From contig JACRET010000005.1 of assembly GCA_016218105.1 (NCBI GenBank), positions 62,001 through 126,000 of the forward strand: a stretch of 64,000 nucleotides of DNA. The letters run 5' to 3'. The translations under genes were made by a program, and so were the position numbers. Under the pieces are notes generated by a model that did no database searches, had not been told where the DNA came from, and saw only the letters and a program-made list of their open reading frames with translations. This stretch comes from Deltaproteobacteria bacterium (GTDB lineage Bacteria; Desulfobacterota; GWC2-55-46). Positions 42,040-51,734 of this stretch are shown piece after piece. Position 1 is the first letter of the stretch; each line of letters begins with the position of its first letter.

Positions 42040-43047
42040 GTGCTCCTGTGGATTGAGTTCATTCTCTGCGGCATTATCATAATATTTTGCGGGGCCAAGC
42101 TTTCCAAATACGGGGATGTCATAGCCGAAAAGACCGGCTTCGGGGGAGCCTGGACAGGCCTCATACTGATGGCTTCGGTGACCTCTCTCCCCGAGCTCAT
42201 TACAGGGATAAGTGCGGTTACGATAGCGGGAGTTCCGGACATAGCGGCCGGAGACCTCATGGGGGCCTCTGTATTCAACCTGCTGACGCTTGCGCTCCTT
42301 GACCCCATGGACAAGGGCAGCCCTATTTTTTCAAAGATAGGGCAGTCGCATGTGCTGTCCGCCGGGTTCGGCATACTGATGCTCGGGTTGGTGTCGGTAT
42401 CCATACTGCTTGGGGATATCGTCCCCTCTCTCTTTAATGCCGGGCTTTACACGCCTATTCTTATATTTACATATATAATAGCTATAAGGGCTATATATTA
42501 TTACGAAAGACGCGCGATAGTGAAGATAGCCAAAGAGGTAAGCGAAAAGCTTCAATACACGCACATTCCGCTTAAAAAAGCCGTGGTGATGTACTCCCTG
42601 TACGCGGCGATAGTCATATCCGCGGCCATGGCGCTTCCCTTTGTCGCCGGCAGGATCGCCTCTACCACCGGCCTTGGGGACAATTTTATGGGGACTTTCT
42701 TCGTCGCCGGAATAACCACCCTGCCTGAGCTGGCGGTTTCCATTTCAGCCATACGCATAGGGGCGGCAGACCTCGCCATAGGAAATCTCCTGGGCTCAAA
42801 CATGTTCAACATGGCGCTCCTGGCGATAGATGATATCTTTTACATGAAGGGCCCGCTTCTTAAAGATATCTCCAGCATGCACGCCACCACCGGCATCATG
42901 GCGATGCTCATGACGGCGATCGCCCTTATAGGGATCAGCTACAGGCCGGAGAAAAAAGCATTCCTGCGGTTTGGGTGGGACTCCTTTACTATGGCCGTGA
43001 TAGGTGTTATAAATATGGTTCTAATTTATCTTAAACAGGGTGGATAA
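42040..43047 (+). CDS. CaCA-family sodium/calcium-type exchanger
   Basis: The 335-residue protein has two copies of the CaCA repeat, each with the alpha motif: SVTSLPELITGISAVTIAG / AGDLMGASVFNLLTLALLD, and GITTLPELAVSISAIR / AIGNLLGSNMFNMALLAIDD. About ten helices are predicted. It exchanges Ca(II) or another divalent ion, or K+, for Na+ or H+ at the inner membrane. Its stop shares base 43047 with the next start, so it is coupled to the phosphatase and the glycosylglycerate genes. The start is a GTG with GAGG upstream. An osmotic or ion-homeostasis role is inferred from this context. Confidence 0.9.
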   Translation: MLLWIEFILCGIIIIFCGAKLSKYGDVIAEKTGFGGAWTGLILMASVTSLPELITGISAVTIAGVPDIAAGDLMGASVFNLLTLALLDPMDKGSPIFSKIGQSHVLSAGFGILMLGLVSVSILLGDIVPSLFNAGLYTPILIFTYIIAIRAIYYYERRAIVKIAKEVSEKLQYTHIPLKKAVVMYSLYAAIVISAAMALPFVAGRIASTTGLGDNFMGTFFVAGITTLPELAVSISAIRIGAADLAIGNLLGSNMFNMALLAIDDIFYMKGPLLKDISSMHATTGIMAMLMTAIALIGISYRPEKKAFLRFGWDSFTMAVIGVINMVLIYLKQGG

Positions 43048-43883
43048 TGAAATCATCGAAACCGGTTATCTTTACAGACCTTGACGGGACGCTTCTCTTT
43101 AAAAAAGACTATTCTTTCGAACCCGCCAGGCCAACTCTTGAACGCATTAAAAATGAGGGCATCCCGCTGGTCTTTGCGTCAAGCAAGACAAGGGCTGAGA
43201 TAATAGAGATAAGGAAAAAGCTGAATAATAACCACCCCTTCATATCAGAGAACGGAGGCGCCATATACATCCCCAAAGGGTATTTCCCTTTCGACGTAGA
43301 GGGAGAGGATACGCCCGACTATAAGGTAATCACTTTCGGAAGGCCTTACGATGAGATAAGAAAGGCGCTCGTGGAAACACGCGAGGGGATGGGCGGAAAT
43401 ATAATAGGGTTCGGTGACCTTACCGAAGAAGACATCAATAAGATGACGGGCATGGACCTGGCCGACGCGAAACTCGCGAAGGAGAGGGAATTTGACGAAC
43501 CTATCTTTTTCAGGGGGAGCATGGAGCTCGAAAGGGAGTTCTTTATCCGCATAGAGGAGAAGGGGCTTTCCTGGACGCGCGGCAGGTTCTATCACATACT
43601 CGGGAAACATGACAAGGGCATGGCCGTAAAGGTGCTTAAGGACTATTACAGGAAACTTTACGGAGATATCAGCGTCATCGGCGCGGGTGACGGCGCCAAC
43701 GACCTGCCGTTCCTGAGGGAATCCGATTACCCTGTCATCGTTAAAAGAGATGACGGGCGCTACGAACAATTGTATCTGGACGGCCTCATAAAGGCGGATG
43801 GCATCGGGCCCGAAGGATGGAACAAGGCTATAGCCGGGATACTCGATTCTCTCTCAGCCTCTAAAACAGCGACTACCCGCTGA
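43047..43883 (+). CDS. HAD phosphatase of the mannosyl-3-phosphoglycerate phosphatase (MpgP/MggB) family
   Basis: The 278-residue HAD-superfamily hydrolase has motif I FTDLDGTLLF, motif II in FASSKTRAE, the Lys motif, and motif IV GAGDGANDLPFLRE. The cap-domain pattern fits MpgP. MpgP removes phosphate from mannosyl-3-phosphoglycerate, giving mannosylglycerate, and its Petrotoga relative MggB acts on mannosylglucosyl-3-phosphoglycerate. The next genes encode a glycosyltransferase and later a GpgS-type synthase, so the substrate is most likely a glycosyl-3-phosphoglycerate. The exact sugar is not decidable. Confidence 0.85.
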   Translation: MKSSKPVIFTDLDGTLLFKKDYSFEPARPTLERIKNEGIPLVFASSKTRAEIIEIRKKLNNNHPFISENGGAIYIPKGYFPFDVEGEDTPDYKVITFGRPYDEIRKALVETREGMGGNIIGFGDLTEEDINKMTGMDLADAKLAKEREFDEPIFFRGSMELEREFFIRIEEKGLSWTRGRFYHILGKHDKGMAVKVLKDYYRKLYGDISVIGAGDGANDLPFLRESDYPVIVKRDDGRYEQLYLDGLIKADGIGPEGWNKAIAGILDSLSASKTATTR

Positions 43884-43985
43884 ATCAAGCAGGCAGGCTT
43901 ATCAGCACGCCGCACGCTTTTTTTCCGCCCCAGTCCTTAAACTGAAAATTTTATTCAACAACCAGAGCCGCTCGAAGGTCTTCAA

Positions 43986-45233
43986 ATGAATGATCCGGTC
44001 CCTGAAGGCATAAGGCCGAAGGACGTCGAGCTTTCGGCTGACATCGTGGTTGGCATCCCAAGCTATAATAATTCCAGGACTATCAGCCACGTGGTCAAGG
44101 CGGTAGACGCCGGCCTGGGGAAGTACTTTCCCGGAGACAAGGCCGTTATAATCAACTCGGACGGCGGGTCGAAGGACAACACCCCCGAGGCCGTAATAAA
44201 CACGAGGGTCGATCATAAGGCGATCTTCCTGACGCACAGGCTTTACCCGGTCAACCGCATCACCACCCCCTATCATGGCATCCCCGGCAAAGGGAGCGCG
44301 TTCAGGACGATCTTTCAAATGGCTGTGGATCTAGGGGCAAAGGCCTGCTGCGTGGTTGACGCCGATTTACGGTCTATAACCCCCGAATGGATCGAGCTCC
44401 TCCTTGCCCCTATACTCCAGGAGGGGTTTGACTTCGTGGCCCCGCTCTATACCAGGCACAAGTACGACGGCACCATAACCAATTCTATCATCTACCCGGT
44501 CACAAGGTCTCTTTACGGCAAGAGGATCCGCCAGCCCATAGGAGGAGAGTTCGGCTTCTCCGGCAGGATGGCGGGCTATTATCTTTCCCAGGACGTATGG
44601 GACTCCGACGTGGCGCGCTTCGGCATAGACATATGGATGACGACCGAGGCTATCGCCGGGAACTTCAACATATGCCAGTCCTATCTCGGCGCGAAGATAC
44701 ACGACCCCAAAGACCCCGGGGCCGACCTTAAGGACATGTTCGTGCAGGTGGCAGGGTCTCTTCTTACGCTTACGGAAAAGCACTATAAGGAGTGGAAGGA
44801 CGTTACCCTCTCGAAGGATGTCCAGACATTCGGCTTTAAATACTCCGCGGGTGTCGTTCCGGTAAAGCTCAATATAGAAAGGATGATAAGCGCCTTCAGG
44901 ATCGGGGTTAACAACCTTAAGGACGTCTGGGCGCGGGTAATCCCCGGGGATACCATCCTGTCTCTTGAGGAGATCTCAAGGCGTGAAAGCAATGACTTCC
45001 GATTCCCTAAAGAACTCTGGGTAAGCATCATCTACGAATACATACTGGCGTTCCATCACAAACGGCTGTCTGACGACCACCTTTTAAAATCCCTTTTGCC
45101 CCTTTATTTCGGCAGGACCGCTTCGTTCTCCCTGGAGGTGGAGAACCTCTCCGACGATGAGGCCGAAGATGAAGTGGAACGCGTCTGCGCGGAGTTTGAA
45201 AATCAAAAAGGCTACCTTCAAAAGAACTGGTGA
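43986..45233 (+). CDS. Glycosyltransferase, probable sugar-phosphoglycerate synthase (MggA-like)
   Basis: The 415-residue protein has a GT-A nucleotide-sugar fold. It shows VVGIPSYNNSRTISHVVKAVDAG, VVDADLRSITPEWI with a DxD-like motif, and FVAPLYTRHKYDGTITNSIIYP, plus a long C-terminal region. It does not look like a cell-wall glycosyltransferase of the lipid type, since no transmembrane helix is seen. It sits between MpgP/MggB-like phosphatase and GpgS-like synthase. I infer it transfers a sugar, plausibly mannose, to glucosyl-3-phosphoglycerate, as MggA does in Petrotoga. The acceptor is inference. Confidence 0.75.
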   Translation: MNDPVPEGIRPKDVELSADIVVGIPSYNNSRTISHVVKAVDAGLGKYFPGDKAVIINSDGGSKDNTPEAVINTRVDHKAIFLTHRLYPVNRITTPYHGIPGKGSAFRTIFQMAVDLGAKACCVVDADLRSITPEWIELLLAPILQEGFDFVAPLYTRHKYDGTITNSIIYPVTRSLYGKRIRQPIGGEFGFSGRMAGYYLSQDVWDSDVARFGIDIWMTTEAIAGNFNICQSYLGAKIHDPKDPGADLKDMFVQVAGSLLTLTEKHYKEWKDVTLSKDVQTFGFKYSAGVVPVKLNIERMISAFRIGVNNLKDVWARVIPGDTILSLEEISRRESNDFRFPKELWVSIIYEYILAFHHKRLSDDHLLKSLLPLYFGRTASFSLEVENLSDDEAEDEVERVCAEFENQKGYLQKNW

Positions 45234-45245
45234 GGAGGTGAAATC

Positions 45246-45941
45246 ATGGAAAGGGTCAAAGACGAGTTCTTAAGGCACCTCTCCGCATTTATGGACAAGG
45301 TGCTGGACTTTATGCCAGGCCTCTTATTGATGCTCGTTATACTCGCGGCCGGGCTCGCGATAGCGTCACTGGTGAAGTTCCTGTTTAAAAGGCTCTTCGA
45401 CGCGATAAAATTCGACAACTGGTCGGACGAGGTCGGCCTGACATCAGCCCTGCATAACGCCTCGATAAGGACGGCTCCTTCAAAATTCATAACGCTTTCC
45501 CTGTATTGGCTTATTATCGCCATATTCTTCATGGCAGGTTTCGCATCATTGGGATTAAGGATCACGGATACGCTCGCATCCCTTTTCTTTCTCTATCTCC
45601 CGAGGTTTTTCTCTGCTGTGCTGGTCATAATATTCGGGTATTTTTTCGCGGGATTCGCCTCCAGGGCGGCCCTCCTTGCGGGAGTGAACGCCGGGATCGA
45701 ATACTCGCGCCTTATAGCGGGAACGATCCGCCTCTTTATACTGGCGCTTGTGTTCGCCATGGCGCTTGAACAGCTGTCGATAGCCCCGAAGATCGTCTTC
45801 GCTGCGTTCACTATCTTCTTTGGCGGGATATCCCTGGGGCTTGCGCTCGCCTTCGGTCTTGGAGGAAAAGAAGCCGCCAGGAGGCTCCTTGAGTACCTTG
45901 TTAAAAAAAAGGGCGAAAGAGACAATATAGACCTGTTGTAG
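45246..45941 (+). CDS. MscS-related TM-helix membrane protein without a beta domain
   Basis: The 231-residue protein has four or five hydrophobic helices. Its C-terminal helix (IFFGGISLGLALAFGLGGKEAARRLLEYL) resembles the pore-lining TM3 of small mechanosensitive channels and the Conserved-TM-helix domain. No cytoplasmic MscS beta domain follows. A strong GGAGGTG site precedes the ATG, 12 bases after the glycosyltransferase. It could form a small osmolyte-release channel, or assemble with the full MscS encoded next. The function is unproven. Confidence 0.7.
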   Translation: MERVKDEFLRHLSAFMDKVLDFMPGLLLMLVILAAGLAIASLVKFLFKRLFDAIKFDNWSDEVGLTSALHNASIRTAPSKFITLSLYWLIIAIFFMAGFASLGLRITDTLASLFFLYLPRFFSAVLVIIFGYFFAGFASRAALLAGVNAGIEYSRLIAGTIRLFILALVFAMALEQLSIAPKIVFAAFTIFFGGISLGLALAFGLGGKEAARRLLEYLVKKKGERDNIDLL

Positions 45942-46001
45942 GCATTTGATTCGAGGCCTTTCTATGCTAAAATCCCTGAATATCTTTTCATGGGGAGCAA
46001 G

Positions 46002-47054
46002 ATGGAATCATTCTTAGGCAGGGCTGACGCCAACACAATAAAGGCGCTGATCATATTTTCGGCTGTCTTCACGCTCTCGCTTTTGACGCTTCTCCTCGCG
46101 AGAAAGTTCGCCCTGAGATATTTTTACAACTGGGCGCGAAAGACCGACACGAGGGCCGACGACCTTATACTCGATTCGCTAAAGCATCCCTCCATTTACT
46201 GGGTTATCGCCATAAGCCTGTATGTCGCGCTCGACACGTCCTCGTTCGCCGCCAAGTACGTAAACTACGGGCTTTCAATCCTCTACATACTGATAATCCT
46301 GTCCATGACGCTGGCTGCGGCGAATATCAGCTCGCTCCTGGCGCAGAACTTCATCCAGAAAAAATCTGCGAGCGTCCCGGTTACAGGCCTGTCAAGGGCC
46401 GTGATCAGAGGGGTCATCTTCTCGCTCGGATTCCTTATAATATTAAACAGCCTGGGCATTTCGATAACGCCGATCCTCACCGCCCTCGGAGTCGGAGGCC
46501 TCGCTGTCGCGCTCGCGCTTCAGGACACCCTGTCCAACGTATTCGCCGGAGTGCATATACTTATAGAACAGCCGGTACGGGTCGGAGATTACGTCAGGCT
46601 TAACACCGGAGAGGAAGGCTATATCAACGATATCGGATGGAGGACGACAAGGATCAGGCAGCTTTCGAACAACATCGTAATAATACCGAATAATAAACTT
46701 GCCCAGAGCACTATAACGAACTTCCACATGCCTGATTTAAAGACCGCCCTGTCGATCAAGGTAAGCGTAAGCTACTCATCAGACGTGGATAAGGTCGAGG
46801 CCATTCTATGCGACGAGGCCGCAAAGGCCGTCGGAACAAAGGGCATCCTGACGGAGCCTCTTCCAACCGTCCGGTTCTTCCCCGGCTTCGGCGAATCATC
46901 GCTCGAATTCACGGTAACGTGCCATTTGGCGCAGTATACCGACCAGTTCGAAGCCCAGCACGAGCTTAGAAAGCGGATATTCAAGCGACTCAAGGATGAA
47001 GGGGTTGAGATACCTTTCCCGACAAGAACTGTAGAAGTCAAGCACGTCACCTGA
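46002..47054 (+). CDS. Small-conductance mechanosensitive channel (MscS family)
   Basis: The protein has about four membrane helices. The pore helix and start of the beta domain read PILTALGVGGLAVALALQDTLSNVFAGVHILIEQPVRVGDYVRL. The C-terminal domain (INDIGWRTTRIRQLSNNIVIIPNNKLAQS and a later ferredoxin-like part) completes the MscS plan. I start at 46002, which has GGGGAG at five bases, giving 350 residues. It would open under hypo-osmotic stress and let solutes out. Placement between osmolyte-synthesis genes suggests release of that solute. Confidence 0.92.
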   Translation: MESFLGRADANTIKALIIFSAVFTLSLLTLLLARKFALRYFYNWARKTDTRADDLILDSLKHPSIYWVIAISLYVALDTSSFAAKYVNYGLSILYILIILSMTLAAANISSLLAQNFIQKKSASVPVTGLSRAVIRGVIFSLGFLIILNSLGISITPILTALGVGGLAVALALQDTLSNVFAGVHILIEQPVRVGDYVRLNTGEEGYINDIGWRTTRIRQLSNNIVIIPNNKLAQSTITNFHMPDLKTALSIKVSVSYSSDVDKVEAILCDEAAKAVGTKGILTEPLPTVRFFPGFGESSLEFTVTCHLAQYTDQFEAQHELRKRIFKRLKDEGVEIPFPTRTVEVKHVT

Positions 47055-47229
47055 CTTCTTCGGAACAATACCCGTTCCGCTTTTCACGCCTTCGCGTTTT
47101 TAAAAACAAACGGCTCCATCTCTTCCAGTCCCTCTCCCATGATTTGAACGCCCCTCCGGCCTGGCTTGACAGGCGGTTCCCTCTCAATTACCCTCTAATC
47201 AGCGGCTTAAAACCGCCAAAGGAAAAAAC

Positions 47230-48438
47230 ATGGCTGATTTCTACCAGGCCGGAGCGATCACCACCTTACACAGGATCGGAAGGCCTAAACCCGAAAAACT
47301 CCTTGCGGAGCTTGAGCTCTACAGCATGGTGCGCCCTGTCGCGCTCGTCCTGCCCGCCCTTTACTCCGACGTGATGGGAGATGCCATGAAATCCATAAGA
47401 GAGGAGCTTAAGGGGGCGCGCTTTATCAAAGAGATAGTAGTCGCCCTGGGGCCGGCTGCCGACGATGAGTTCGGCAGGGTCAAAGACTTCATGTCAGCCC
47501 TTCCGCAGAGGGTAAGGATAGTGCATACAAGCGGCAGGAGGATAACAGAGCTGTACAGGACTCTGGAAGAGCACGGGGTCGGCGCGGGCCGCGACGGAAA
47601 AGGCAGGAGCGCGTGGACCAGCTACGGCTATGTGCTCGCCATGGCCCAGTGCCACGCGATAGCCCTTCACGACTGCGACATAGTCAATTACAATCTCGAC
47701 CTTCTCGGCAGGCTCTGCTATCCGGTGTTGAATCCGACGCTCGACTATGTTTTTTGCAAGGGTTACTACGCCAGGGCCTCAGACAAGCTTCACGGCAGGG
47801 TCACGAGGCTCTTCCTGACGCCGCTCGTGAGGGCTCTCGACAAGATGGCCGCGCGCCAGCCGTTCCTCGAATTCCTCGACACATTCCGATATCCGCTATC
47901 CGGCGAATTCTGCATGATAACCGACCTGGCAAGGGTAAACAGGATACCCTGGGACTGGGGCCTTGAGGTAGGCGTCCTGGGCGAGGTCTACAGAAACTAC
48001 TCTACAAAGAGGATCTGCCAGGCGGACATCGCCGAGAATTACGAGCACAAGCACCAGAAACTCTCGGAAGACGACCTCGAAGCGGGCCTCATGAAGATGA
48101 GCATCGATATCGGCAAATCCCTGTTCAGGACGCTCGCTTCGGAAGGCATAGTATTCACCGGCGGGTTTTTTAAATCCCTCGTGGCTACTTACCTTAAACT
48201 GGCCGAGGATTCGATAATAAGGTATGAAGGGGATGCCGCCATAAACGGCCTGTCATACGACAGGCACGAGGAGGCAAGGACGGTTGACGCGTTCACAATA
48301 GCCATATCAAAAGCGGCGGCGATAATAATGGAAGACCCTCTCGGGGCCCCTCTCATTCCCAACTGGAACAGGGTCATCTCCGCTATCCCAGGCATACTCG
48401 AACGCCTCCGCTCAGCCGTGGAAGAGGACAACGCCTGA
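47230..48438 (+). CDS. Glucosyl-3-phosphoglycerate synthase-like (GpgS, GT81)
   Basis: The 402-residue GT-A enzyme shows ALVLPALYSDVMGDAMKSI, HDCDIVNYNLDLLGRLCYPVL (the DxD-like site), GRVTRLFLTPLVRALDKM, and RYPLSGEFCMITDLARVNRIPWDWGLEVGVLGEV. The GRVTR and PLSGEF strings are characteristic of GpgS. It would join glucose from NDP-glucose to 3-phosphoglycerate, the first step to glucosylglycerate or its mannosyl derivative. Length agrees with the bacterial enzymes. It lies last in the rightward cluster, 175 bases after the channel gene. A strict homologue could also be mannose-specific. Confidence 0.85.
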   Translation: MADFYQAGAITTLHRIGRPKPEKLLAELELYSMVRPVALVLPALYSDVMGDAMKSIREELKGARFIKEIVVALGPAADDEFGRVKDFMSALPQRVRIVHTSGRRITELYRTLEEHGVGAGRDGKGRSAWTSYGYVLAMAQCHAIALHDCDIVNYNLDLLGRLCYPVLNPTLDYVFCKGYYARASDKLHGRVTRLFLTPLVRALDKMAARQPFLEFLDTFRYPLSGEFCMITDLARVNRIPWDWGLEVGVLGEVYRNYSTKRICQADIAENYEHKHQKLSEDDLEAGLMKMSIDIGKSLFRTLASEGIVFTGGFFKSLVATYLKLAEDSIIRYEGDAAINGLSYDRHEEARTVDAFTIAISKAAAIIMEDPLGAPLIPNWNRVISAIPGILERLRSAVEEDNA

Positions 48439-48451
48439 TGACCGTTGCGTG

Positions 48452-50269
48452 CTAACCGCTGTCTTTTCCCGCGGCGGCTGGCATTAAACGCGCGCGCTCC
48501 GCGTTTTCCAGGACAGAGAGGAAATTGCCGTATGAAAGCGGCTCATCCTCGATCCCCGCCACCGAACGGATTATGTCCTCCGACATCTTCCTGTATCTGC
48601 CGCCGCGCCCGGCCCCGGCGATTTTCGACAGGATATCCGCCGCGGCCGAATTGCCTGAAGGGACGTCGTTATCGAACAAGTCCCTTTCCCTCATAAAAAG
48701 CTGTTCCTGGTCTTTTCCGGTATCGAAAAAGAGATTACTGCCTTCGTCATAGAAAAGGCTTGTCATCTCTTCGGCAAGGCTGCCTGCCTCTTTCAGCCAC
48801 TCCTTTGCGCCGGTCACCTCATAGATCGAGAACAGCCCGTTGGCGAGCAGGGCATAGTCCTCCAGATTGCCTTTGATCGCCGCCTTGCCGTCCAGGAAGT
48901 ATCGCAGCACCCTGCCTCCCTCTCTAAGTTCATTCAGGATGAAATTCGCCGCGCGCTTAGCCTCTTCGATATAGCCCTTCTCCTTAAATGACATGGCGGC
49001 CTGGGCGAGCGCGGAGATCGCAAGCCCGTTCCATGCGGTAATGATCTTCCGATCCGTATCCGGCGCTCTGCGCGCCTGCCTTGAGTTAAAGAGCTTTCCC
49101 TTGAGCCTTTTGATTTCCGCCGGGAGCCCGTTATTGAGTTTAACGGACTGGCTTATCCTGAGCATGTTTTTACCGTCGTAATTCCCCTCCTTTGTCACCG
49201 GGAAGTATTCCATGAATTTACCGGCGTCATTCCCAAGCACGGACTTTATCTCGTCATCTCCCCAAAGGTAGTAGGCCCCCTCCTCGCCGTTTACGTCCGC
49301 GTCCTGCGCGGAGTAGAAGCCCCCGTTCTCATCGCGCAGCTCCCTAAGCATATAATTGACGGTCTCTATGGCTACGTCCCTGTAAAAGGCCTTCCCTGTT
49401 GAATCATAAGCGATCGAGTAAAGCTCCGAAAGCATCGCATTATCATAGAGCATCTTCTCAAAATGCGGAATATCCCACCTCTCGTCAACCGAATAACGGT
49501 GAAAGCCTCCGCCGACATGGTCGTAAATACCGCCTTCGGCCATCGCTATCAGGGACTTGTTTACTATCGCGGATGCGTCCTTTACCCCAGTCCTCTCGTG
49601 ATACCTGATAAGAAATTTGAGAAACATGGCATGAGGGAACTTTGTTCCCCTCCCGAACCCTCCGTTTACAGGGTCGAAGAATATCCGCGCCGAGTCGTAA
49701 GCGGCATCCGATATTTCCATGCTCAATTCTATCGGGGTGACGCCGTTCCTTTTTTTAAGCGTCCCTTCGACATCGCTCGTCACCGTCTCGATCCTCTTCT
49801 TATTCTTCTTGTAAGCCAGACTTACCGCGAGCAGTACTTTTTTGAAAGAAGGGAGCCCGTACTGGTCTTCTGGCGGAAAATACGACCCCCCGTAAAAAGG
49901 CGCGCCTTCAGGCGTCGCAAAGACGGTCAACGGCCATCCGGCGTGGCCGGTCATCATCTGGACGGCCTTCATGTAAAGGCTGTCCAGATCAGGCCTTTCT
50001 TCCCTGTCCACCTTTATGTTAACGAAGTTCTCGTTCATTATCTTCGCGATATTATTATCCTCAAAGGATTCCCGCTCCATCACATGGCACCAATGGCATG
50101 CGGAGTAGCCTATGCTCAAGATCACGGGTTTATCTTCCCGCCTGGCCCTCTGGAGGGCCTCTTCCGACCAGGGATACCAGTCAACCGGGTTGTTGGCATG
50201 CTGCCGCAGATAGGGGCTCTTCTCGTCTTTAAGCCTGTTTGTGAACTGAGCCGCTTTTGACATATGCAC
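48452..50269 (-). CDS. Thioredoxin-domain protein of the YyaL/DUF255 family
   Basis: The 605-residue protein begins with a thioredoxin-fold domain ([33 protein letters not shown], with CHWC where a CXXC would be). It continues with a long alpha-helical domain like N-acylglucosamine epimerases / six-hairpin glycosidases. The family (YyaL, spermatogenesis-associated protein 20 in animals) has no settled function. It is convergent with the gpgS-like gene, with only 13 bases between stops. An MHMS- or MSK-type start is used at 50269. Confidence 0.85.
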   Translation of the reverse strand: MHMSKAAQFTNRLKDEKSPYLRQHANNPVDWYPWSEEALQRARREDKPVILSIGYSACHWCHVMERESFEDNNIAKIMNENFVNIKVDREERPDLDSLYMKAVQMMTGHAGWPLTVFATPEGAPFYGGSYFPPEDQYGLPSFKKVLLAVSLAYKKNKKRIETVTSDVEGTLKKRNGVTPIELSMEISDAAYDSARIFFDPVNGGFGRGTKFPHAMFLKFLIRYHERTGVKDASAIVNKSLIAMAEGGIYDHVGGGFHRYSVDERWDIPHFEKMLYDNAMLSELYSIAYDSTGKAFYRDVAIETVNYMLRELRDENGGFYSAQDADVNGEEGAYYLWGDDEIKSVLGNDAGKFMEYFPVTKEGNYDGKNMLRISQSVKLNNGLPAEIKRLKGKLFNSRQARRAPDTDRKIITAWNGLAISALAQAAMSFKEKGYIEEAKRAANFILNELREGGRVLRYFLDGKAAIKGNLEDYALLANGLFSIYEVTGAKEWLKEAGSLAEEMTSLFYDEGSNLFFDTGKDQEQLFMRERDLFDNDVPSGNSAAADILSKIAGAGRGGRYRKMSEDIIRSVAGIEDEPLSYGNFLSVLENAERARLMPAAAGKDSG

Positions 50270-50410
50270 TCTCCTCTCTGGAGGTTATCTAATTTAAGCT
50301 TATCCCAAAAATATCAAATCACAAGACAATCGAGGCGTTTTTTTTGACAGCGTTAAAATCGGGAGTATACTTAATGTGCCGAAAATTAAAGCCCTCAAAA
50401 AGGATAGGCG

Positions 50411-50956
50411 ATGAAGAAAGTGCTTGTGCCGCTTGCGCCGGGGTTTGAGGAAATAGAGGCCCTGACCGTAGTTGATATTTTAAGGAGAGCCGGAGCCGAG
50501 GTGGTTGTCGCCGGGACCGTGACCGGGCCTATAGAGGGCCGGAGCCGGATACGGGTCTTGCCGGATACAACGATGGAAAAAACCGGCGACAGCTTCGACA
50601 TGATAGTCCTTCCGGGCGGGGCGGTTGGGGCCGAGAATCTTAAAAAAGATGAGCGCGTAAGAAAGATTGTTTTGGCTGTAAACAAAAATGGCGGACAGGT
50701 AAGCGCTATCTGCGCGGCGCCTACGGTGCTTGCGGCCATAGGGGTCATCGACGGTAAAAAGGTCACGAGCCATCCCTCGGTAAGGGACCGGCTGGGAAAG
50801 GCGAATATCTCCGATGAACGCGTCGTTGTGGACGGCAACATTATCACCAGCCAGGGGCCGGGCACTGCGATGGAGTTCGCCTTTAAGCTCGTAGAGGTTC
50901 TATATGGGAGGGAGAAGGCGGAAGAGGTGAACAGGGGTGTTCTGTCCAGGGTCTGA
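50411..50956 (+). CDS. DJ-1/PfpI-family protein (YajL-like)
   Basis: The 181-residue protein has the DJ-1 fold: VPLAPGFEEIEALTVVDILRRAGAEV at the start and VSAICAAPTVLAAIGVIDGKKVTSHPS with the conserved nucleophilic cysteine, plus VDGNIITSQGPGTAMEFA. DJ-1/YajL relatives have been reported as glyoxalases, deglycases or chaperones, and are often protective under oxidative stress. The length equals YajL/DJ-1. It stands alone with an AGG site before the ATG. The precise activity cannot be told. Confidence 0.92.
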   Translation: MKKVLVPLAPGFEEIEALTVVDILRRAGAEVVVAGTVTGPIEGRSRIRVLPDTTMEKTGDSFDMIVLPGGAVGAENLKKDERVRKIVLAVNKNGGQVSAICAAPTVLAAIGVIDGKKVTSHPSVRDRLGKANISDERVVVDGNIITSQGPGTAMEFAFKLVEVLYGREKAEEVNRGVLSRV

Positions 50957-50987
50957 TGACTATCACGGTCTGAGGCAAACATACGTG

Positions 50988-51095
50988 ATTGCGAGCGGAG
51001 CGATCTCTTTCTCTGCTTAAAATCCCCTCCCTCGATGGGAGGGGATTAAGGGGAGGGTGATGTAGGGCCCACTCAAAAAACGGGCCTGGAAACTA
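50988..51095. repeat. Dispersed GGGCCC-type repeat block
   Basis: Contains GATTGCGAGCGGAGCGATCTC, CCCCTCCCTCGATGGGAGGGG hairpin and TAGGGCCCACTCAAAAAACGGGCC. Near-identical blocks lie at 62985-63090, and inverted at 60600-60690. It fills the gap between the DJ-1 and PsiE-like genes. Confidence 0.7.
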
Positions 51096-51145
51096 TAATG
51101 AGATTAATTCAGGCAGGTAAAACCTTTTTGCGCGCTCCGGGCGGT

Positions 51146-51604
51146 TCATTTATCCTCAAGTTTGCCTTTTGAATACACATAAAGGCTTACGACAAGCACA
51201 AGTACTATCACGGCATGTACGCCAAGCTGGAAAACGGCGCCTTCCCATTCGGCCTCGCCCATGCCCAGTTTCATCTGGGTAAGTAGCATTCCTCTTATCG
51301 AGGCTATCACACCGATGAAAATGAACGGGTTTAGAGAGAACGAGTGGCGGTTTATCTGCCTCATCACCTGGCGGAAAAGCTCCATTATGATGAGGACGAA
51401 CATCAGGTCGCTTATTATGTGGGATATGGAGTGCTGGGTGTAGTATATGAAATCGGTGATCGCCTCCAGCATAAGGAGGGCTGCCACGCCGATGATGCCC
51501 AGCGCGACCCAAACGAGGATTACGTCATCGATTACCGTGAGGAATCTGTTTACGTAGGGTATGACTATGCTTCTTCTTTGTTCCGGCTGATTCTGGTCTT
51601 CCAT
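51146..51604 (-). CDS. PsiE-like membrane protein
   Basis: The 152-residue protein has four hydrophobic helices and a PsiE-type core (IISDLMFVLIIMELFRQVMRQI, LNPFIFIGVIASIRGMLL). PsiE proteins are named for phosphate starvation induction in E. coli, but their activity is unknown. No phosphate gene or Pho box is seen nearby. It is separated from the following thioredoxin-fold gene by a strong terminator. The ATG at 51604 is preceded by GGATGGAAG. Confidence 0.82.
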   Translation of the reverse strand: MEDQNQPEQRRSIVIPYVNRFLTVIDDVILVWVALGIIGVAALLMLEAITDFIYYTQHSISHIISDLMFVLIIMELFRQVMRQINRHSFSLNPFIFIGVIASIRGMLLTQMKLGMGEAEWEGAVFQLGVHAVIVLVLVVSLYVYSKGKLEDK

Positions 51605-51686
51605 CCGAACCCCTTGTGCTTGAATTAACAGGCAGTTTGATTTTATGTCAAAGAGGAAAAAAAATCAACTTATTGGCGAGGCTTGA

Positions 51687-51724
51687 TAAAAACAGGCCCG
51701 GCATGGGATGCCGGGCCTGTTTTC
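51687..51724. terminator. Strong bidirectional terminator between the thioredoxin-fold and PsiE-like genes
   Basis: AACAGGCCCGGCAT-GGG-ATGCCGGGCCTGTT is a perfect 14-bp stem with a three-base loop. An A-run lies on one side and a U-run on the other, so it can end leftward reading of the thioredoxin-fold gene and block read-through. Confidence 0.9.
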
Positions 51725-51734
51725 TTACGGGAGG

